Numbered from the stretch's first letter, positions 14,823 to 26,157 are shown. The stretch is DNA of 64,000 nucleotides from Mycolicibacterium moriokaense (GCF_003347205.1 NZ_QQBJ01000010.1:1-64000), one strand, 5' to 3'. Program-made: numbers and translations. The notes: generated by a model from the sequence alone, not told the origin.

Positions 14823-17800
14823 GTGGGAATGGCGCCCAGCAAGCAGGGGCTATACAACCCAGCGTTCGAGCATGACGCGTGTGGCGTTGCCATGGTCGCG
14901 GACATGCACGGTCGCCGCAGCCGCGACATCGTCGACAAGGCCATCACCGCGCTGGTCAACCTCGAGCACCGCGGCGCCCAGGGCGCCGAACCGCACACCG
15001 GTGACGGTGCGGGCATTCTGTTGCAGGTTCCCGACGAGTTCCTGCGCGCCGTCGTCGAGTTCGACCTGCCCGAACCCGGTAGCTACGCCACCGGCATCGC
15101 CTTCCTGCCGCAGTCGTCGAAGGACGCCGCGACGGCCTGCGAAGCCGTCGAGAAGATCGCCGAGGCCGAGGGCCTCGAGGTGCTCGGCTGGCGCGAGGTG
15201 CCCACCGACGAGTCGTCGCTCGGTGCTCTTGCCCGTGACGCCATGCCGACGTTCCGTCAGGTGTTCATCGCGGGCGCGTCGGGGATGGATCTGGAGCGAC
15301 GCGCCTACGTGGTGCGCAAGCGCGCCGAGCACGAACTGGGCACCAAGGGGCCGGGCCAGGACGGACCGGGGCGCGAAACTGTTTATTTCCCAAGCCTTTC
15401 CGGCCAGACCTTCGTCTACAAGGGCATGCTGACCACGCCACAGCTCAAGGCGTTCTACCTTGATCTGCAGGACGACCGGCTGACCAGCGCGTTGGGCATC
15501 GTTCACTCGCGGTTCTCCACCAACACCTTCCCGTCGTGGCCGCTGGCCCACCCGTTCCGCCGCATCGCGCACAACGGCGAGATCAACACCGTCACCGGCA
15601 ACGAGAACTGGATGCGGGCGCGGGAAGCGCTGATCAACACCGACGTCTTTGGATCCGGCCAGGACCTCGACAAGATCGTGCCGGTCTGCACCCCCGGCGC
15701 ATCGGACACGGCGCGCTTCGACGAGGTGCTCGAACTGCTGCACCTGGGCGGACGCAGCCTGCCGCACGCGGTGCTGATGATGATTCCCGAGGCGTGGGAG
15801 CGCAACGAGTCGATGGACCCGGCGCGTCGCGCCTTCTACGAGTACCACGCGTCGCTGATGGAACCGTGGGACGGACCGGCCTCGATGACGTTCACCGACG
15901 GCACTGTGATCGGCGCTGTGCTGGACCGCAACGGCCTTCGCCCGTCACGCATCTGGGTGACCGAGGACGGTCTGGTGGTGATGGCGTCGGAGGCGGGCGT
16001 GCTCGACCTCGACCCGTCGACCGTCGTGAAGAAGATGCGCTTGCAGCCCGGCCGCATGTTCCTGGTCGACACCGCGGCCGGGCGCATCGTCTCCGACGAG
16101 GAGATCAAGGCCGAACTGGCCGCCGAACGCCCGTATCAGGAGTGGCTCGACGATAGCCTGTTCCAGCTGGACGAACTGCCCCCCGGCGACTACGTCCGCA
16201 TGCCTCATCACCGGATCGTGTTGCGCCAGCAGATCTTCGGCTACACCTATGAGGAACTCAACCTGTTGGTGGCGCCGATGGCGCGCACCGGAGCCGAACC
16301 GATCGGCTCGATGGGCACCGATACCCCGGTCGCCGTACTGTCTCAACGCCCGCGGATGCTCTACGACTACTTCCAGCAACTCTTCGCGCAGGTCACCAAC
16401 CCACCGCTGGACGCCATCCGCGAAGAGGTGGTGACCAGCCTGCAGGGCACCGTCGGGCCGGAGGGTGACCTGCTCAACCCGACCGCCGATTCCTGCCGCC
16501 AGATCGTGCTCGCCCAGCCGATCCTGCGCAACGCCGAACTGTCGAAGCTGATCTGCGTCGACCCCGACCACGAGATCCGCGGCCACAAGCACGGCATGCG
16601 AGCCGCCGTGATCCGGTGCCTGTACCCGGTGAACCGCGGCGGGCAGGGTCTGCGGGAGGCACTGGACAACGTCCGCGCCAAGGTGTCTGCCGCCATCCGC
16701 GACGGCGCGCGCATCATCGTGCTGTCCGACCGCGAGTCCGACGAGTCGATGGCGCCCATCCCGTCACTGCTCAGCGTGTCGGCCGTGCACCATCACCTGG
16801 TCCGCGACCGCACCCGCACCCAGGTCGGCCTGGTCGTCGAGGCCGGCGACGCCCGCGAGGTGCACCACATGGCGTGCCTGGTCGGCTTCGGTGCCGCGGC
16901 GATCAACCCGTACATGGCGTTCGAGTCGATCGAGGACATGGTCGACCGCGGCGTCATCGCCGGCATCAGCAGCGACCAGGCGAAGGCCAACTATGTGAAG
17001 GCCGCCGGCAAGGGCGTGCTGAAAGTCATGTCCAAGATGGGCATCTCGACGCTGGCCTCCTATACCGGCGCGCAACTGTTCCAGGCCATCGGAATCAGCC
17101 AGCCGGTGCTGGACAACTACTTCAGCGGGTTGACGTGTGCCGTCGGCGGCATCGACCTCGACGACATCGCCGACGACGTCTCCCGGCGGCACGCGCTGGC
17201 GTTCCTCGACCGCCCCGACGAGTGGGCGCACCGCGAACTCGAGGTCGGCGGCGAATACCAGTGGCGCCGCGAGGGCGAATACCACCTGTTCAACCCCGAC
17301 ACGGTGTTCAAGCTGCAGCACTCCACGCGCACCGGGCGCTACGAGATCTTCAAGCAGTACACCGCCCTGGTCGACGACCAGAGTGAGCGGATGGCCTCGC
17401 TTCGCGGGCTGCTGAAGTTCCGCAGTGGTGATGAGGCCGTGCGTCCTCCCGTTCCCATCGACGAGGTCGAGCCCGCCAGCGAGATCGTCAAGCGCTTCTC
17501 CACCGGTGCGATGAGCTACGGCTCCATCTCCGCCGAGGCGCACGAGACGCTGGCGATCGCGATGAACCGGCTCGGCGGTCGGTCGAACTCGGGCGAGGGC
17601 GGCGAGGCCGTCAGCCGATTCGACCCCGACGAGAACGGCGACTGGCGGCGCAGCGCGATCAAGCAGGTGGCCTCCGGCCGGTTCGGCGTGACCAGCCACT
17701 ACCTGAGCAACTGCACCGACATCCAGATCAAGATGGCCCAAGGTGCCAAACCCGGTGAGGGCGGCCAGCTTCCAGGAAACAAGGTGTACCCGTGGGTGGC

Positions 17801-19421
17801 CGAGGTGCGGCACTCCACGCCTGGCGTCGGCCTGATCTCGCCGCCGCCGCACCACGACATCTACTCCATCGAGGATCTCGCCCAGCTGATCCACGATCTG
17901 AAGAACTCCAACCCGCAGGCTCGGGTGCACGTCAAGCTGGTCAGCGAAAACGGCGTCGGCACCGTCGCTGCGGGCGTGTCCAAGGCGCACGCCGACGTGG
18001 TGCTGATCTCCGGCCACGACGGCGGCACCGGCGCGACCCCGCTGACGTCGATGAAGCACGCGGGCGCACCGTGGGAACTCGGCCTCGCCGAAACCCAGCA
18101 GACGTTGCTGCTCAACGGTCTTCGCGACCGGATCGTCGTGCAGGTCGACGGGCAGCTCAAGACCGGCCGCGACGTCGTCGTCGCAGCGTTGCTGGGCGCC
18201 GAGGAGTTCGGCTTCGCCACCGCACCGCTGGTGGTGTCCGGCTGCATCATGATGCGGGTCTGCCACCTGGACACCTGCCCCGTCGGCGTGGCCACGCAGA
18301 ACCCGACGTTGCGACAGCGCTTCGCGGGCAAGCCGGAGTTCGTCGAGAACTTCTTCATGTTCATCGCCGAGGAAGTGCGGGAAACGATGGCCCAGTTGGG
18401 CTTCCGCACCGTCAATGAAATGGTGGGCCAGGTCGGGTCGCTGGACACGACGAAGGCCGCCGAGCACTGGAAGGCCCACAAGCTGGACCTGGCGCCGGTG
18501 CTGCACGAGCCCGAGTCCGCGTTCATGAACCAGGACCTGTACTGCAGTTCGCGTCAGGACCACGGCCTGGACAAGGCGCTCGACCAGCAGCTGATCGTGA
18601 TGTGCCGGGAGGCGCTGGACTCCGCAACGCCGGTGCGCTTCTCGACGACCATCGCCAACACCAACCGCACCGTGGGCACCATGCTCGGCCATGAGCTCAC
18701 CAAAGCCTATGGCGGTCAAGGCCTTCCCGACGGCACTATCGACATCACCTTCGACGGCTCGGCGGGCAACAGCTTCGGCGCGTTCGTGCCGAAGGGAATC
18801 ACGCTGCGGGTGTACGGCGACGCCAACGACTACGTCGGCAAGGGATTGTCGGGCGGTCGCCTGGTGGTTCGCCCGTCGGACAACGCACCGGCCGACTACG
18901 TCGCCGAGGACAACATCATCGCGGGCAACGTGATCCTGTTCGGCGCCACCAGCGGCCAGGCGTTCCTGCGCGGGGTCGTCGGAGAGCGGTTCGCGGTGCG
19001 CAACTCCGGCGCGCACGCGGTGGTGGAGGGCGTCGGCGACCACGGCTGCGAGTACATGACCGGCGGCAAGGTCATCATTCTCGGCGCGTGCGGCCGCAAC
19101 TTCGCGGCGGGCATGTCCGGCGGCGTGGCCTACGTCTACGACGTCGACGACACCTTCACGGCCAACCTCAACTCGGAGATGGTCGACCTCGACGAACTGG
19201 ACGACGCGGACGTCGAATACCTGCACGGAATGATCACCGCGCACGTGGATGCCACGGATTCCGCTGTCGGACAGCGAATCCTGTCGGATTGGGATAACGA
19301 ACTGAAGAACTTCATCAAGGTGATGCCGCGCGACTTCAAGCGCGTGCTGCAGGCGATCGCCGAAGCCGAGAAGACCGGCGAGGACGTCGGGAAAGCGATC
19401 ATGGCGGCGGCGAATGCCTGA
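14823..19421 (+). CDS. gltB: Glutamate synthase (NADPH) large subunit
   Basis: A 1532-residue enzyme that converts glutamine and 2-oxoglutarate to two glutamates. The N-terminal glutaminase domain has its nucleophile at C20 (FEHDACGV), implying removal of a 19-residue propeptide. The FMN synthase domain spans about 870-1250. The 3Fe-4S cysteines lie in [17 protein letters not shown]. The C-terminal GXGXG beta-helix has [11 protein letters not shown] near 1340. The GTG at 14823 has a well placed AAGGG; an ATG at 14829 is the alternative. gltD overlaps its end by 8 nt. Confidence 0.97.
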   Translation: MGMAPSKQGLYNPAFEHDACGVAMVADMHGRRSRDIVDKAITALVNLEHRGAQGAEPHTGDGAGILLQVPDEFLRAVVEFDLPEPGSYATGIAFLPQSSKDAATACEAVEKIAEAEGLEVLGWREVPTDESSLGALARDAMPTFRQVFIAGASGMDLERRAYVVRKRAEHELGTKGPGQDGPGRETVYFPSLSGQTFVYKGMLTTPQLKAFYLDLQDDRLTSALGIVHSRFSTNTFPSWPLAHPFRRIAHNGEINTVTGNENWMRAREALINTDVFGSGQDLDKIVPVCTPGASDTARFDEVLELLHLGGRSLPHAVLMMIPEAWERNESMDPARRAFYEYHASLMEPWDGPASMTFTDGTVIGAVLDRNGLRPSRIWVTEDGLVVMASEAGVLDLDPSTVVKKMRLQPGRMFLVDTAAGRIVSDEEIKAELAAERPYQEWLDDSLFQLDELPPGDYVRMPHHRIVLRQQIFGYTYEELNLLVAPMARTGAEPIGSMGTDTPVAVLSQRPRMLYDYFQQLFAQVTNPPLDAIREEVVTSLQGTVGPEGDLLNPTADSCRQIVLAQPILRNAELSKLICVDPDHEIRGHKHGMRAAVIRCLYPVNRGGQGLREALDNVRAKVSAAIRDGARIIVLSDRESDESMAPIPSLLSVSAVHHHLVRDRTRTQVGLVVEAGDAREVHHMACLVGFGAAAINPYMAFESIEDMVDRGVIAGISSDQAKANYVKAAGKGVLKVMSKMGISTLASYTGAQLFQAIGISQPVLDNYFSGLTCAVGGIDLDDIADDVSRRHALAFLDRPDEWAHRELEVGGEYQWRREGEYHLFNPDTVFKLQHSTRTGRYEIFKQYTALVDDQSERMASLRGLLKFRSGDEAVRPPVPIDEVEPASEIVKRFSTGAMSYGSISAEAHETLAIAMNRLGGRSNSGEGGEAVSRFDPDENGDWRRSAIKQVASGRFGVTSHYLSNCTDIQIKMAQGAKPGEGGQLPGNKVYPWVAEVRHSTPGVGLISPPPHHDIYSIEDLAQLIHDLKNSNPQARVHVKLVSENGVGTVAAGVSKAHADVVLISGHDGGTGATPLTSMKHAGAPWELGLAETQQTLLLNGLRDRIVVQVDGQLKTGRDVVVAALLGAEEFGFATAPLVVSGCIMMRVCHLDTCPVGVATQNPTLRQRFAGKPEFVENFFMFIAEEVRETMAQLGFRTVNEMVGQVGSLDTTKAAEHWKAHKLDLAPVLHEPESAFMNQDLYCSSRQDHGLDKALDQQLIVMCREALDSATPVRFSTTIANTNRTVGTMLGHELTKAYGGQGLPDGTIDITFDGSAGNSFGAFVPKGITLRVYGDANDYVGKGLSGGRLVVRPSDNAPADYVAEDNIIAGNVILFGATSGQAFLRGVVGERFAVRNSGAHAVVEGVGDHGCEYMTGGKVIILGACGRNFAAGMSGGVAYVYDVDDTFTANLNSEMVDLDELDDADVEYLHGMITAHVDATDSAVGQRILSDWDNELKNFIKVMPRDFKRVLQAIAEAEKTGEDVGKAIMAAANA

Positions 19422-20880
19422 CCCCCGCGGCTTTCTGAAGTACACCAAGCGCGAGACCCCGCACCGGCGGCCGGTCCCGCTGCGGCTGCTGGACTGGAAA
19501 GAGGTCTACGAGGACTTCTCCCACGACGCGCTGCGCGAGCAGGCGACGCGGTGTATGGACTGCGGTATTCCGTTCTGTCACAACGGATGCCCACTGGGCA
19601 ACTTGATCCCGGAGTGGAACGACCAGGTGCGCAACGGCCGCTGGCGCGACGCGATCGAGCGGCTGCATGCCACCAACAACTTCCCGGAGTTCACCGGGCG
19701 GCTGTGCCCGGCGCCGTGCGAAGGGTCCTGTGTGCTGGGCATCAACCAGGATCCGGTGACCATCAAGCAGGTCGAGGTCGAGATCATCGACAACGCGTTC
19801 GCCGAAGGCTACGTCGTGCCCCTGCCGCCCGACAAGCTGACGGGTAAGACGGTCGCCGTCGTCGGATCGGGACCGGCCGGGCTGGCCGCCGCCCAGCAGT
19901 TGACCCGCGCCGGACACACGGTGACGGTGTTCGAGCGCGAAGACCGCATCGGCGGGCTGCTGCGCTACGGCATCCCCGAATTCAAGATGGAGAAGCGCCA
20001 CATCGACCGCAGGCTCGAGCAGATGGCGGCCGAGGGCACCCAGTTCCGCACCGGCGTCAACGTCGGCGTCGACATCACCGCCGAGCAGTTGCGGTCCGAG
20101 TTCGACGCGGTGGTGCTGGCCGGCGGCGCGACGGCATGGCGGGACCTGCCGATACCCGGGCGCGATCTGGACGGTATCCACCAGGCGATGGAGTTCCTGC
20201 CGTGGGCCAACCGGGTGCAGCAGGGCGACCCGGTGACCGACGAGGACGGGCTGCCGCCGCTGCACGCCAGGGACAAGAAGGTCATCATCATCGGCGGCGG
20301 CGATACCGGTGCCGACTGCCTGGGCACCGTGCATCGTCAGGGCGCCGAGAGCGTGCACCAGTTCGAGATCATGCCCCGCCCGCCGGAGACGCGCGCCGAC
20401 TCCACGCCGTGGCCGGTCTACCCGCTGATGTTCCGGGTGTCGTCGGCCCACGAGGAGGGCGGCGAAAGGGTCTACTCGGTTAACACCGAGCAGTTCGTCG
20501 GCAGCGACGGCAAGGTCACCGGCCTGCGCGGGCACGAGGTCAAGATGGTCGACGGCAAGTTCGAGAAGATCGAGGGCACCGACTTCGACCTGGACGCCGA
20601 CCTGGTGCTGCTCGCCATGGGCTTCGTCGGCCCCGAGCGCGAAGGGCTGCTGAACAACCTGAACGTCGAGATCACCGATCGCGGCAACGTTGCCCGTGAC
20701 GCCAACTTCGCCAGTTCGGTACCCGGTGTCTTCGTCGCCGGCGACATTGGGCGCGGCCAGTCGCTGATCGTCTGGGCCATCGCCGAGGGGCGTGCCGCCG
20801 CGGCCGGGGTCGACCGCTACCTGATGGGTAAAACCGCGCTTCCGGCGCCGATCGAGCCAACCGCGGTCCCGCAGCGATAG
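19414..20880 (+). CDS. gltD: Glutamate synthase small subunit
   Basis: This 488-residue subunit passes electrons from NADPH to GltB. The N-terminus carries the cysteines of two 4Fe-4S clusters ([17 protein letters not shown], about 46-62, and CPAPCEGSC near 98). They are followed by an FAD fold ([12 protein letters not shown], about 149-160) and an NADPH fold ([13 protein letters not shown], about 291-303). The frame begins inside the last codons of gltB (ATG at 19414), so the two are translationally coupled. Length and motifs are complete. Confidence 0.97.
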   Translation: MPDPRGFLKYTKRETPHRRPVPLRLLDWKEVYEDFSHDALREQATRCMDCGIPFCHNGCPLGNLIPEWNDQVRNGRWRDAIERLHATNNFPEFTGRLCPAPCEGSCVLGINQDPVTIKQVEVEIIDNAFAEGYVVPLPPDKLTGKTVAVVGSGPAGLAAAQQLTRAGHTVTVFEREDRIGGLLRYGIPEFKMEKRHIDRRLEQMAAEGTQFRTGVNVGVDITAEQLRSEFDAVVLAGGATAWRDLPIPGRDLDGIHQAMEFLPWANRVQQGDPVTDEDGLPPLHARDKKVIIIGGGDTGADCLGTVHRQGAESVHQFEIMPRPPETRADSTPWPVYPLMFRVSSAHEEGGERVYSVNTEQFVGSDGKVTGLRGHEVKMVDGKFEKIEGTDFDLDADLVLLAMGFVGPEREGLLNNLNVEITDRGNVARDANFASSVPGVFVAGDIGRGQSLIVWAIAEGRAAAAGVDRYLMGKTALPAPIEPTAVPQR

Positions 20881-21090
20881 TCCGCAACAGCGCCCTGCGG
20901 CCGTATCGGCGGTTGACTCCCCGGTGATGGCGGTCGCCACTCGAACGACATCGCCGTGGACGCAGAGTCGTCGTCGCAACATTTGTCACTTCTGCCCCAT
21001 AAAAAACATCAGATGATTAATCGGCGCGCCTAAAACTGTTTGCCAGATATCAGGTATCTAATGACTCGATGAGGAGGCTGCGGTAACGTA
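20881..21090. other. AT-rich intergenic region after gltD
   Basis: The segment near 20998-21065 is unusually AT-rich for this genome (ATAAAAAACATC, GATGATTAAT, CAGATATCAGGTATCTAATG). It contains several TANNNT hexamers and is probably the promoter region of the small frame that follows. No terminator hairpin with a T-run is visible. Confidence 0.35.
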
Positions 21091-21273
21091 GTGCCTCGGT
21101 TCAGCAATTGCTATACCGCAGGAGTGATCGACGTGTACCTCAACCCGCTGTCCCGTTCTCGGATGAGTCGAATCGCCTGGTCATTGCTACGCCACCCGGT
21201 GAGGTGCCGTGATTACCCCGCCAAAGCCGAACGGCTGATCACCGCCGACGAGCTTCTTCGGTACGGCTACTAG
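21091..21273 (+). CDS. Small basic protein, unassigned
   Basis: A 60-residue frame starting with GTG at 21091, 6-8 nt after GAGGAGG (21069-21075), a strong ribosome site. The sequence is basic and carries no membrane segment or signal peptide. An in-frame GTG at 21124 could also start a shorter form. The ribosome site and the AT-rich promoter-like leader are the only support. I do not recognise the family. Confidence 0.4.
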   Translation: MPRFSNCYTAGVIDVYLNPLSRSRMSRIAWSLLRHPVRCRDYPAKAERLITADELLRYGY

Positions 21274-21353
21274 CAACTACTACGGCGCTCTGAGTACGAC
21301 ATTACGTCGTCTCGTTACCCGTCCTTTGCCCGGCCGTTATATTTTCGTTATCG

Positions 21354-22238
21354 TCAACCCTCTTTGCTGCTCAGCCCCGAATCCCTGATCGCTTCTGCCA
21401 GCGGGGCGAGCACTGCCGGATCGTGGGGCGGCGGCAGGTAGATGATCGCCAGATCGAGACCCGCCTTCCCCAGCGCGCCCGCTTCGTCGATCACCTTGGC
21501 GTAGTCCAGAACCCTGCCTTTTTCGCTCCTCGCGTCCGCGGCTTCCAGCCGGACGTGCGCCGACAGCATGATTTCCTTCGGATCGCGGCCGATGTCTGCG
21601 CAGCAGGCCGCGAGCACATCGCGCTTGCGAGCGAATTCCTCCGGCGTCCCGCTGACGAAGTTCCAGTGGTCGGCGTAGCGCGCGGTGAGCGGCAGGGTGC
21701 GCTTCTCGCCGCTACCGCCGATGCAGATCGGCGGGTGTGGCTGTTGCGGCCCCTTCGGCTCGTTGCGCGCGTCCTTGAGCTGGTAGTACCTGCCGTCGAA
21801 GGTCGTCGTCTCCTTGCTCAGCAGGCTGGTCAGCACCTCGCACGCTTCCTCGAAGCGATCGAGGCGCTCCTTGATCGAGCCGAGTTCGATTCCGTAGGCG
21901 CCGGATTCCTCTTCGTTCCAGCCCGCGCCGATGCCGAGTTCGAGCCGGCCGTCGGACACGATGTCCAACGCTGCGGCCATGTTGGCCAGCACGGCGGGAT
22001 GGCGGTAGTGGATGCCGGTGACCAGCACGCCGACTCGCAGCCGCTTGGTGGCCTGCGCCAGCGCCGTCAGCGTGGTCCAGCCCTCCAGGCATGGACCGCT
22101 GGAGTCCGAGAAGATCGGATAGAAGTGGTCGAATGTCCAGCCGGACTCGAAGACGTCGATGTCGTCGGCGGCCTGCCAGACGGCGAGCAAGTCGTGCCAA
22201 TGGGTGTTTTGCGGGGAAGTTTTGAAGGCGAATCGCAC
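21354..22238 (-). CDS. LLM-class F420-dependent oxidoreductase
   Basis: A 294-residue TIM-barrel protein of the luciferase-like monooxygenase family. Typical segments are GTTTT-poor but clear: LRVGVLVTGIHYRHPAVLA, then GRLELGIGAGWNEEE (about 108-122) and PPICIGGSGEKRTL (about 187-200). Mycobacterial members mostly use coenzyme F420. The substrate is unknown. The start is the GTG at 22238; the frame upstream overlaps the antiporter gene out of frame and has no family resemblance. It is downstream of the K+/H+ antiporter gene on the same strand, with the two separated by 56 nt. Confidence 0.85.
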   Translation of the reverse strand: MRFAFKTSPQNTHWHDLLAVWQAADDIDVFESGWTFDHFYPIFSDSSGPCLEGWTTLTALAQATKRLRVGVLVTGIHYRHPAVLANMAAALDIVSDGRLELGIGAGWNEEESGAYGIELGSIKERLDRFEEACEVLTSLLSKETTTFDGRYYQLKDARNEPKGPQQPHPPICIGGSGEKRTLPLTARYADHWNFVSGTPEEFARKRDVLAACCADIGRDPKEIMLSAHVRLEAADARSEKGRVLDYAKVIDEAGALGKAGLDLAIIYLPPPHDPAVLAPLAEAIRDSGLSSKEG

Positions 22239-22294
22239 TACATCGAGATTAGTCCCGGTCGCCTGGGTGCGCGCTGTCAGCCAGCTCCAGCTGC

Positions 22295-23791
22295 CTATTC
22301 GACTTCGCCGAATTCGTCGAACCAGAACGCGAGCTTGCCGCGCCTGCTGACCGCCCGCAGCCTGCGTTCGGCGGCCAGGCGCGTCTTCGGCGTGGTGACG
22401 ATCAAAAGTTCGTCGCCCGCCGCGATACGCGTGTCGGGCTGCGGCACGAACGTGTGCCCGTCGCGGATGATCAGCGTGATGACGCTGGGGTCGGGCAATC
22501 GAAGTTCGAGGACGGTGACGCCGTGCAGTCGCGACGGTGACTGCACCGTCATCGTCATCAGTTCGGCCTCGAGCACGTCCAGCGGCGCCGCCTCCACCTG
22601 AATCTCCCGGGTGGCCTCCCGCGAAATCAGGCCAAGCCGATGCGCCACCATGCGCAGGCTCGGACCCTGCACCAACGTGAAGACCACCACCAGGATGAAG
22701 ACGATGTTGAGCAGCCGAATGCTGTCGGGAACCCCCTCGACGACAGGGAAGGTGGCCAGCACGATCGGCACTGCGCCGCGCAGCCCGGCCCAGGACAGAA
22801 ACAGCTGCTCTTTCCACGGCACCCGGAATGCGGCGACCGAGACCACCACCGACAACGGTCGCGACACCAACAGCAGAACCAGCCCGATGACGATCGCGGG
22901 GATGAGCTCACCGCTGAGGTCGCTGGGATCAACCAGCAGGCCGAGCAGTACGAACAGCCCGATCTGGGCGAGCCAGCCGAGCCCTTCGGCGAATGACCGG
23001 GTGGCCATGCGATGAGGCAGCCCGGAGTTCGACAGCACGACGGCGGCCAGGTACGCGGCGAGGAAGCCGCTGGCGTGGGCGCTGCCCGCGGCGGCGAACG
23101 CGACCATGCCGAGGCCGAAGTTCGCCAGCGGATACAGCCCGGAAGCCGGAAGTGCGATGCGGCGCAACGCTATTGCGCCCAGCAGCCCGCAACCGAGTCC
23201 GATCGCGGCGCCGACGCCCAACTCGTAGAGGAGATGGCCGAGGGCGTCGATCGGCGAGAGGTCCAGCGGTGTGGCGCTGAAGATCAGCACCAGGATGACT
23301 GCGGGCGCGTCGTTGAATCCCGATTCGGCCTCGAGCAGCCCGGCGACGCGCCGCGGCAACGGCACCACGCGCAGCACCGAGAACACCGCGGCGGCGTCGG
23401 TCGAGGACACGATGGCGCCCAGCAGCAGGGCGAGCTGCCAGTCCATGCCGAGCAACAGGTGCGCGCCGGTCGCGGTGATCACCATGCTGACGACCACGCC
23501 GACGGTGGCCAGCATCCCCGCCGGGGCAAGCACGCGGCGGATGTCGGAGAACCGCGTGGTGAGACCACCTTCGACCAGGATGATCGCCAACGCGACCGTG
23601 CCCAGATGCTCGGCGAGCAGATAGTCGTCGAAGTGCAGACCCAGCCCGTCCTCGCCGACGATCACGCCCACGCCGAGGAACAGCAGCAGGCTCGGCAGCC
23701 CGACCGTGGTGGCCGCGCGCGTGGCCACGATGCTGGCCAACAACACCAGGCCGCCGGCCAGCAGGACGAGATACAGCTGCTGCAAAGTCAT
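22295..23791 (-). CDS. Potassium/proton antiporter, NhaP2/CvrA type (CPA1) with RCK-C domain
   Basis: This 498-residue protein has about 12 membrane helices (1-390) with the CPA1 signature FNDAPAVILVLIF (about 158-170). The C-terminal soluble TrkA-C/RCK-C domain (about 405-480) regulates ion transport. It probably extrudes K+ in exchange for H+. It is divergent, across about 50 bp, from a TrkA-N (NAD-binding) protein. Together they make a plausible potassium homeostasis pair. ATG at 23791 is used. Confidence 0.88.
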   Translation of the reverse strand: MTLQQLYLVLLAGGLVLLASIVATRAATTVGLPSLLLFLGVGVIVGEDGLGLHFDDYLLAEHLGTVALAIILVEGGLTTRFSDIRRVLAPAGMLATVGVVVSMVITATGAHLLLGMDWQLALLLGAIVSSTDAAAVFSVLRVVPLPRRVAGLLEAESGFNDAPAVILVLIFSATPLDLSPIDALGHLLYELGVGAAIGLGCGLLGAIALRRIALPASGLYPLANFGLGMVAFAAAGSAHASGFLAAYLAAVVLSNSGLPHRMATRSFAEGLGWLAQIGLFVLLGLLVDPSDLSGELIPAIVIGLVLLLVSRPLSVVVSVAAFRVPWKEQLFLSWAGLRGAVPIVLATFPVVEGVPDSIRLLNIVFILVVVFTLVQGPSLRMVAHRLGLISREATREIQVEAAPLDVLEAELMTMTVQSPSRLHGVTVLELRLPDPSVITLIIRDGHTFVPQPDTRIAAGDELLIVTTPKTRLAAERRLRAVSRRGKLAFWFDEFGEVE

Positions 23792-23840
23792 TTCATCCCG
23801 CAGTTAACCAGTCCGGCCGCGCATGGGTCAGGATGACGTT

Positions 23841-24581
23841 GTGTTCCGAATCAGGCGCCGCTCTGAAGAGCCGTCGCACCGCGACGACGAGCGCCCGACG
23901 ATGCGCATCGGCATCGCGGGTGCGGGCGCGATCGGGCGGTCGGTGGCGCTCGAACTGCTCGCGTACGGACACAAGCTGCTGTTGATCGAGAGCAATGTGC
24001 GCCACTACGAACCGCAGACGGTGCCCGAGGCGGACTGGCTGCTCGCCGACGCGTGTGAACTCGCCTCGCTGGAGGAGGCCGGGATCGAGCGATGCGACGT
24101 CGTCATCGCCGCCACCGGCGACGACAAGGCCAACCTCACGACGTCGCTGCTGGCCAAGACGGAGTTCGGGGTGTCCCGCGTCGTGGCGCGGGTCAACGAC
24201 GCCCGCAACGAGTGGTTGTTCAGCGAGGCGTGGGGCGTCGACGTGGCGGTGTCGGCGCCGCGGGCCCTCGTCGCGGCGATCGAGGGGGCCATCGACATCG
24301 GCCACCTGGTGAGCCTGATGGAACTGCGGCAGGGCCAGGTCAGCCTGGCCAAGCTGACGCTGCCCGCCGACGACCCGATGGTCGGCAGGAGGGTCCGTGA
24401 CATCGCACTGCCGGACAACACCGCGCTTGGCATCGTGATCAGAGACAGCGGCGTCATCCTGCCGCAGCCCGACGACGTGCTGCAGGCCGACGACGAGATG
24501 CTGTTCTTCGCGGGCGGCGCCATCGAGGATCAGGTCCGGGCGATCGTGCACGGGGCGACCAGGCCGCTGCGCGACCGATGA
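23841..24581 (+). CDS. TrkA-like NAD-binding potassium regulator (CeoC paralogue)
   Basis: A 246-residue protein with a TrkA-N domain (GAGAIGRSVALELL, NAD-binding) and a C-terminal TrkA-C domain (about 165-240). The blocks ADACELASLEEAG, VVIAATGDDKANL and ARVNDARNEWLF are close to mycobacterial CeoC. These subunits gate Trk/Kef-type K+ transport. The GTG at 23841 has TCAGGA upstream. The ATG at 23901, which matches the usual CeoC start, would remove a 20-residue charged extension. The divergent antiporter is the natural functional neighbour. Confidence 0.85.
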   Translation: MFRIRRRSEEPSHRDDERPTMRIGIAGAGAIGRSVALELLAYGHKLLLIESNVRHYEPQTVPEADWLLADACELASLEEAGIERCDVVIAATGDDKANLTTSLLAKTEFGVSRVVARVNDARNEWLFSEAWGVDVAVSAPRALVAAIEGAIDIGHLVSLMELRQGQVSLAKLTLPADDPMVGRRVRDIALPDNTALGIVIRDSGVILPQPDDVLQADDEMLFFAGGAIEDQVRAIVHGATRPLRDR

Positions 24582-24611
24582 GTTCGGCAGCCGGGGCCGG
24601 TCTATTCCGAC

Positions 24612-25184
24612 ATGATGGATCTCAGCCCCGCCTGCCGGCGCACCGCTGCGTTACTTGCAGGCGTCACCGATGAACAGCTGACCCTGCCGACACCCTGCGA
24701 GAAGTTGAGCCTGGGTGATCTGATCGCCCATATCGGCGGGTTGGCGACGGCCTTCACCGCAGCGGCGGGCAAGGACTTCGGCCCGTTGACCGACACCCCG
24801 CCCGTCGACGGTGCGCCGCTGGACGCCGACTGGCGCACCGCGTATCCGCGACGGCTCGCCGAGTTGGCCGAGGCGTGGCGCGCCGCCGCCGCGTGGCAGG
24901 GCATGACCCGCGCCGGCGGAATCGATCTGCCCGGCGCGGTCGCCGGCCCGGTCGCGCTGGCCGAGGTCGTCATCCACGGCTGGGACGCCGCGCAGGCGCT
25001 CGGCAGGCCCTACGAGTGCGACCCCGCCACCGCCCAGGCCTGCCTGGCGCACCTCGAGCAGTTCGACGCCGCGGGCACCGAGGGCATGTTCGGGCCCGCC
25101 GTTCCGGTTGCTGACGGCGTCGGCGACCTCGACCGGATCATCGCGATGAGCGGGCGCGACCCGGCCTGGCGCGGGCCCGGCTAG
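24612..25184 (+). CDS. DinB/YfiT-like metalloprotein, TIGR03086 type
   Basis: A 190-residue four-helix-bundle protein of the mycothiol-dependent maleylpyruvate isomerase superfamily. Likely metal ligands are His in LIAHIGG (about 40) and His-Asp in VVIHGWDAAQAL (about 118-129). The opening (TPCEKLSLGDL) matches the TPC-W-DL-type N-terminus of TIGR03086 proteins. Enzymatic function is unknown. A second ATG at 24615 is equally possible. Confidence 0.8.
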   Translation: MMDLSPACRRTAALLAGVTDEQLTLPTPCEKLSLGDLIAHIGGLATAFTAAAGKDFGPLTDTPPVDGAPLDADWRTAYPRRLAELAEAWRAAAAWQGMTRAGGIDLPGAVAGPVALAEVVIHGWDAAQALGRPYECDPATAQACLAHLEQFDAAGTEGMFGPAVPVADGVGDLDRIIAMSGRDPAWRGPG

Positions 25185-25301
25185 CGCGCTGCACGCAGAC
25201 CGTCCGTCGAGGATGGTCACCGTTCCGTCATACCGCGTGACGGGACTGCCCTGAACTGCGCGGGTGCGCTGTCGCCTTGTTCTGCGCCGCGGATTCGCGG
25301 T

Positions 25302-25325
25302 GTTTGCCGCGCCTGCGACCGGGTA
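25302..25325 (+). promoter_or_regulatory. Putative SigF-type promoter of the secreted protein/sortase operon
   Basis: GTTT (25302-25305), a 15-nt spacer and GGGTA (25321-25325) fit the SigF pattern exactly. The transcript would have a leader of about 100 nt before the ATG at 25436. Confidence 0.55.
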
Positions 25326-25435
25326 GCACTCGGGTCGCCAGCGAAAGAAACGGCTGGCGAACGCGAGTCGGCTTCGCCCTCGCTGAAAGACAACGTCGCA
25401 CCGTCAGGCCCGCGCATGGGTCGACAGGAGGAGAA

Positions 25436-26155
25436 ATGAGAACACGACGCCTCTGCACCGCTGCCGCCGCGGTCGGGCTTTCGCTCGCCGCCGCTCCCGG
25501 TATTGCCGCTGCCCAGCCGATGCCGCCGCCCGGCCCCGTCGTCATCCCGCTCGCGCCCCTCAACGGGACGGTCGCGGTCGGGACCGCAACCCTGACCCCG
25601 ACGCCCGACGGCGGCCTGCGGGTGCAGACCAACACCTCGGGCCTGGTGCCCAACTCGCCGCACGCCCAGCACATCCACGGCGAGCAGACCGGCAGGGACT
25701 TCGTCTGTCCGCTTCCGGACGCCGACACCAACGGCGACGGGTTGATCTCGGTGGCAGAGGGACTGCCGTCCTACGGCCCGATCGACATCGCGCTGACCAC
25801 GTCGGGCGACACCACTCCGGACAGCGGGCTCGCGCTTGATCGTTTCCCGACGGCCGACGCCACCGGCCACCTCGTCTACGACAGGACATTGTCGCCCGGC
25901 GAACTACCCGACGGCGTCATCGCGCAGTTGGCCAACCTGACCGTGGTGCAACACGGCATCGATGTGGACGGCAACGGCCGGTACAACCTTGACACGCGGA
26001 TCGGCGAGTCGACGTTCGCGCAGTCCAAGGGCCTGCAGGGCGTGCCCGCCGAGGCGGTGTTCCCCGCCAACTGCGGTGTGGCGCCGGGCGCGGCCGCCAA
26101 CTCGCCGACCGGTGGGGTGGCATCCGGAGACGGCAGCACCGTCACAGGCAGCTGA
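25436..26155 (+). CDS. Secreted protein with an EF-hand loop (CHRD-like)
   Basis: A 239-residue precursor with a Sec signal peptide (cleavage likely after AAA-Q near 27). It contains HAQHIHGE (76-83), a CHRD-like stretch. Residues 97-108 fit the calcium loop D-x-N-x-D-G-x-I-x3-E, and 176-187 form a degenerate second loop (DVDGNGRYN). The ribosome site AGGAGGAG is excellent. The next gene, a sortase, begins 2 nt after the stop. No LPXTG-type signal or C-terminal membrane anchor is visible, so it is not an obvious sortase substrate. Confidence 0.8.
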   Translation: MRTRRLCTAAAAVGLSLAAAPGIAAAQPMPPPGPVVIPLAPLNGTVAVGTATLTPTPDGGLRVQTNTSGLVPNSPHAQHIHGEQTGRDFVCPLPDADTNGDGLISVAEGLPSYGPIDIALTTSGDTTPDSGLALDRFPTADATGHLVYDRTLSPGELPDGVIAQLANLTVVQHGIDVDGNGRYNLDTRIGESTFAQSKGLQGVPAEAVFPANCGVAPGAAANSPTGGVASGDGSTVTGS

Positions 26156-26157
26156 GG

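Noticed and set aside
16764-19448. Antisense frame of 894 codons within gltB
   Set aside because: A shadow of gltB produced by high GC3; no domain or start site support.
21285-21350. tRNA or small RNA in the gap after the 60-codon frame
   Set aside because: No cloverleaf can be folded; only a 5-bp hairpin is visible.
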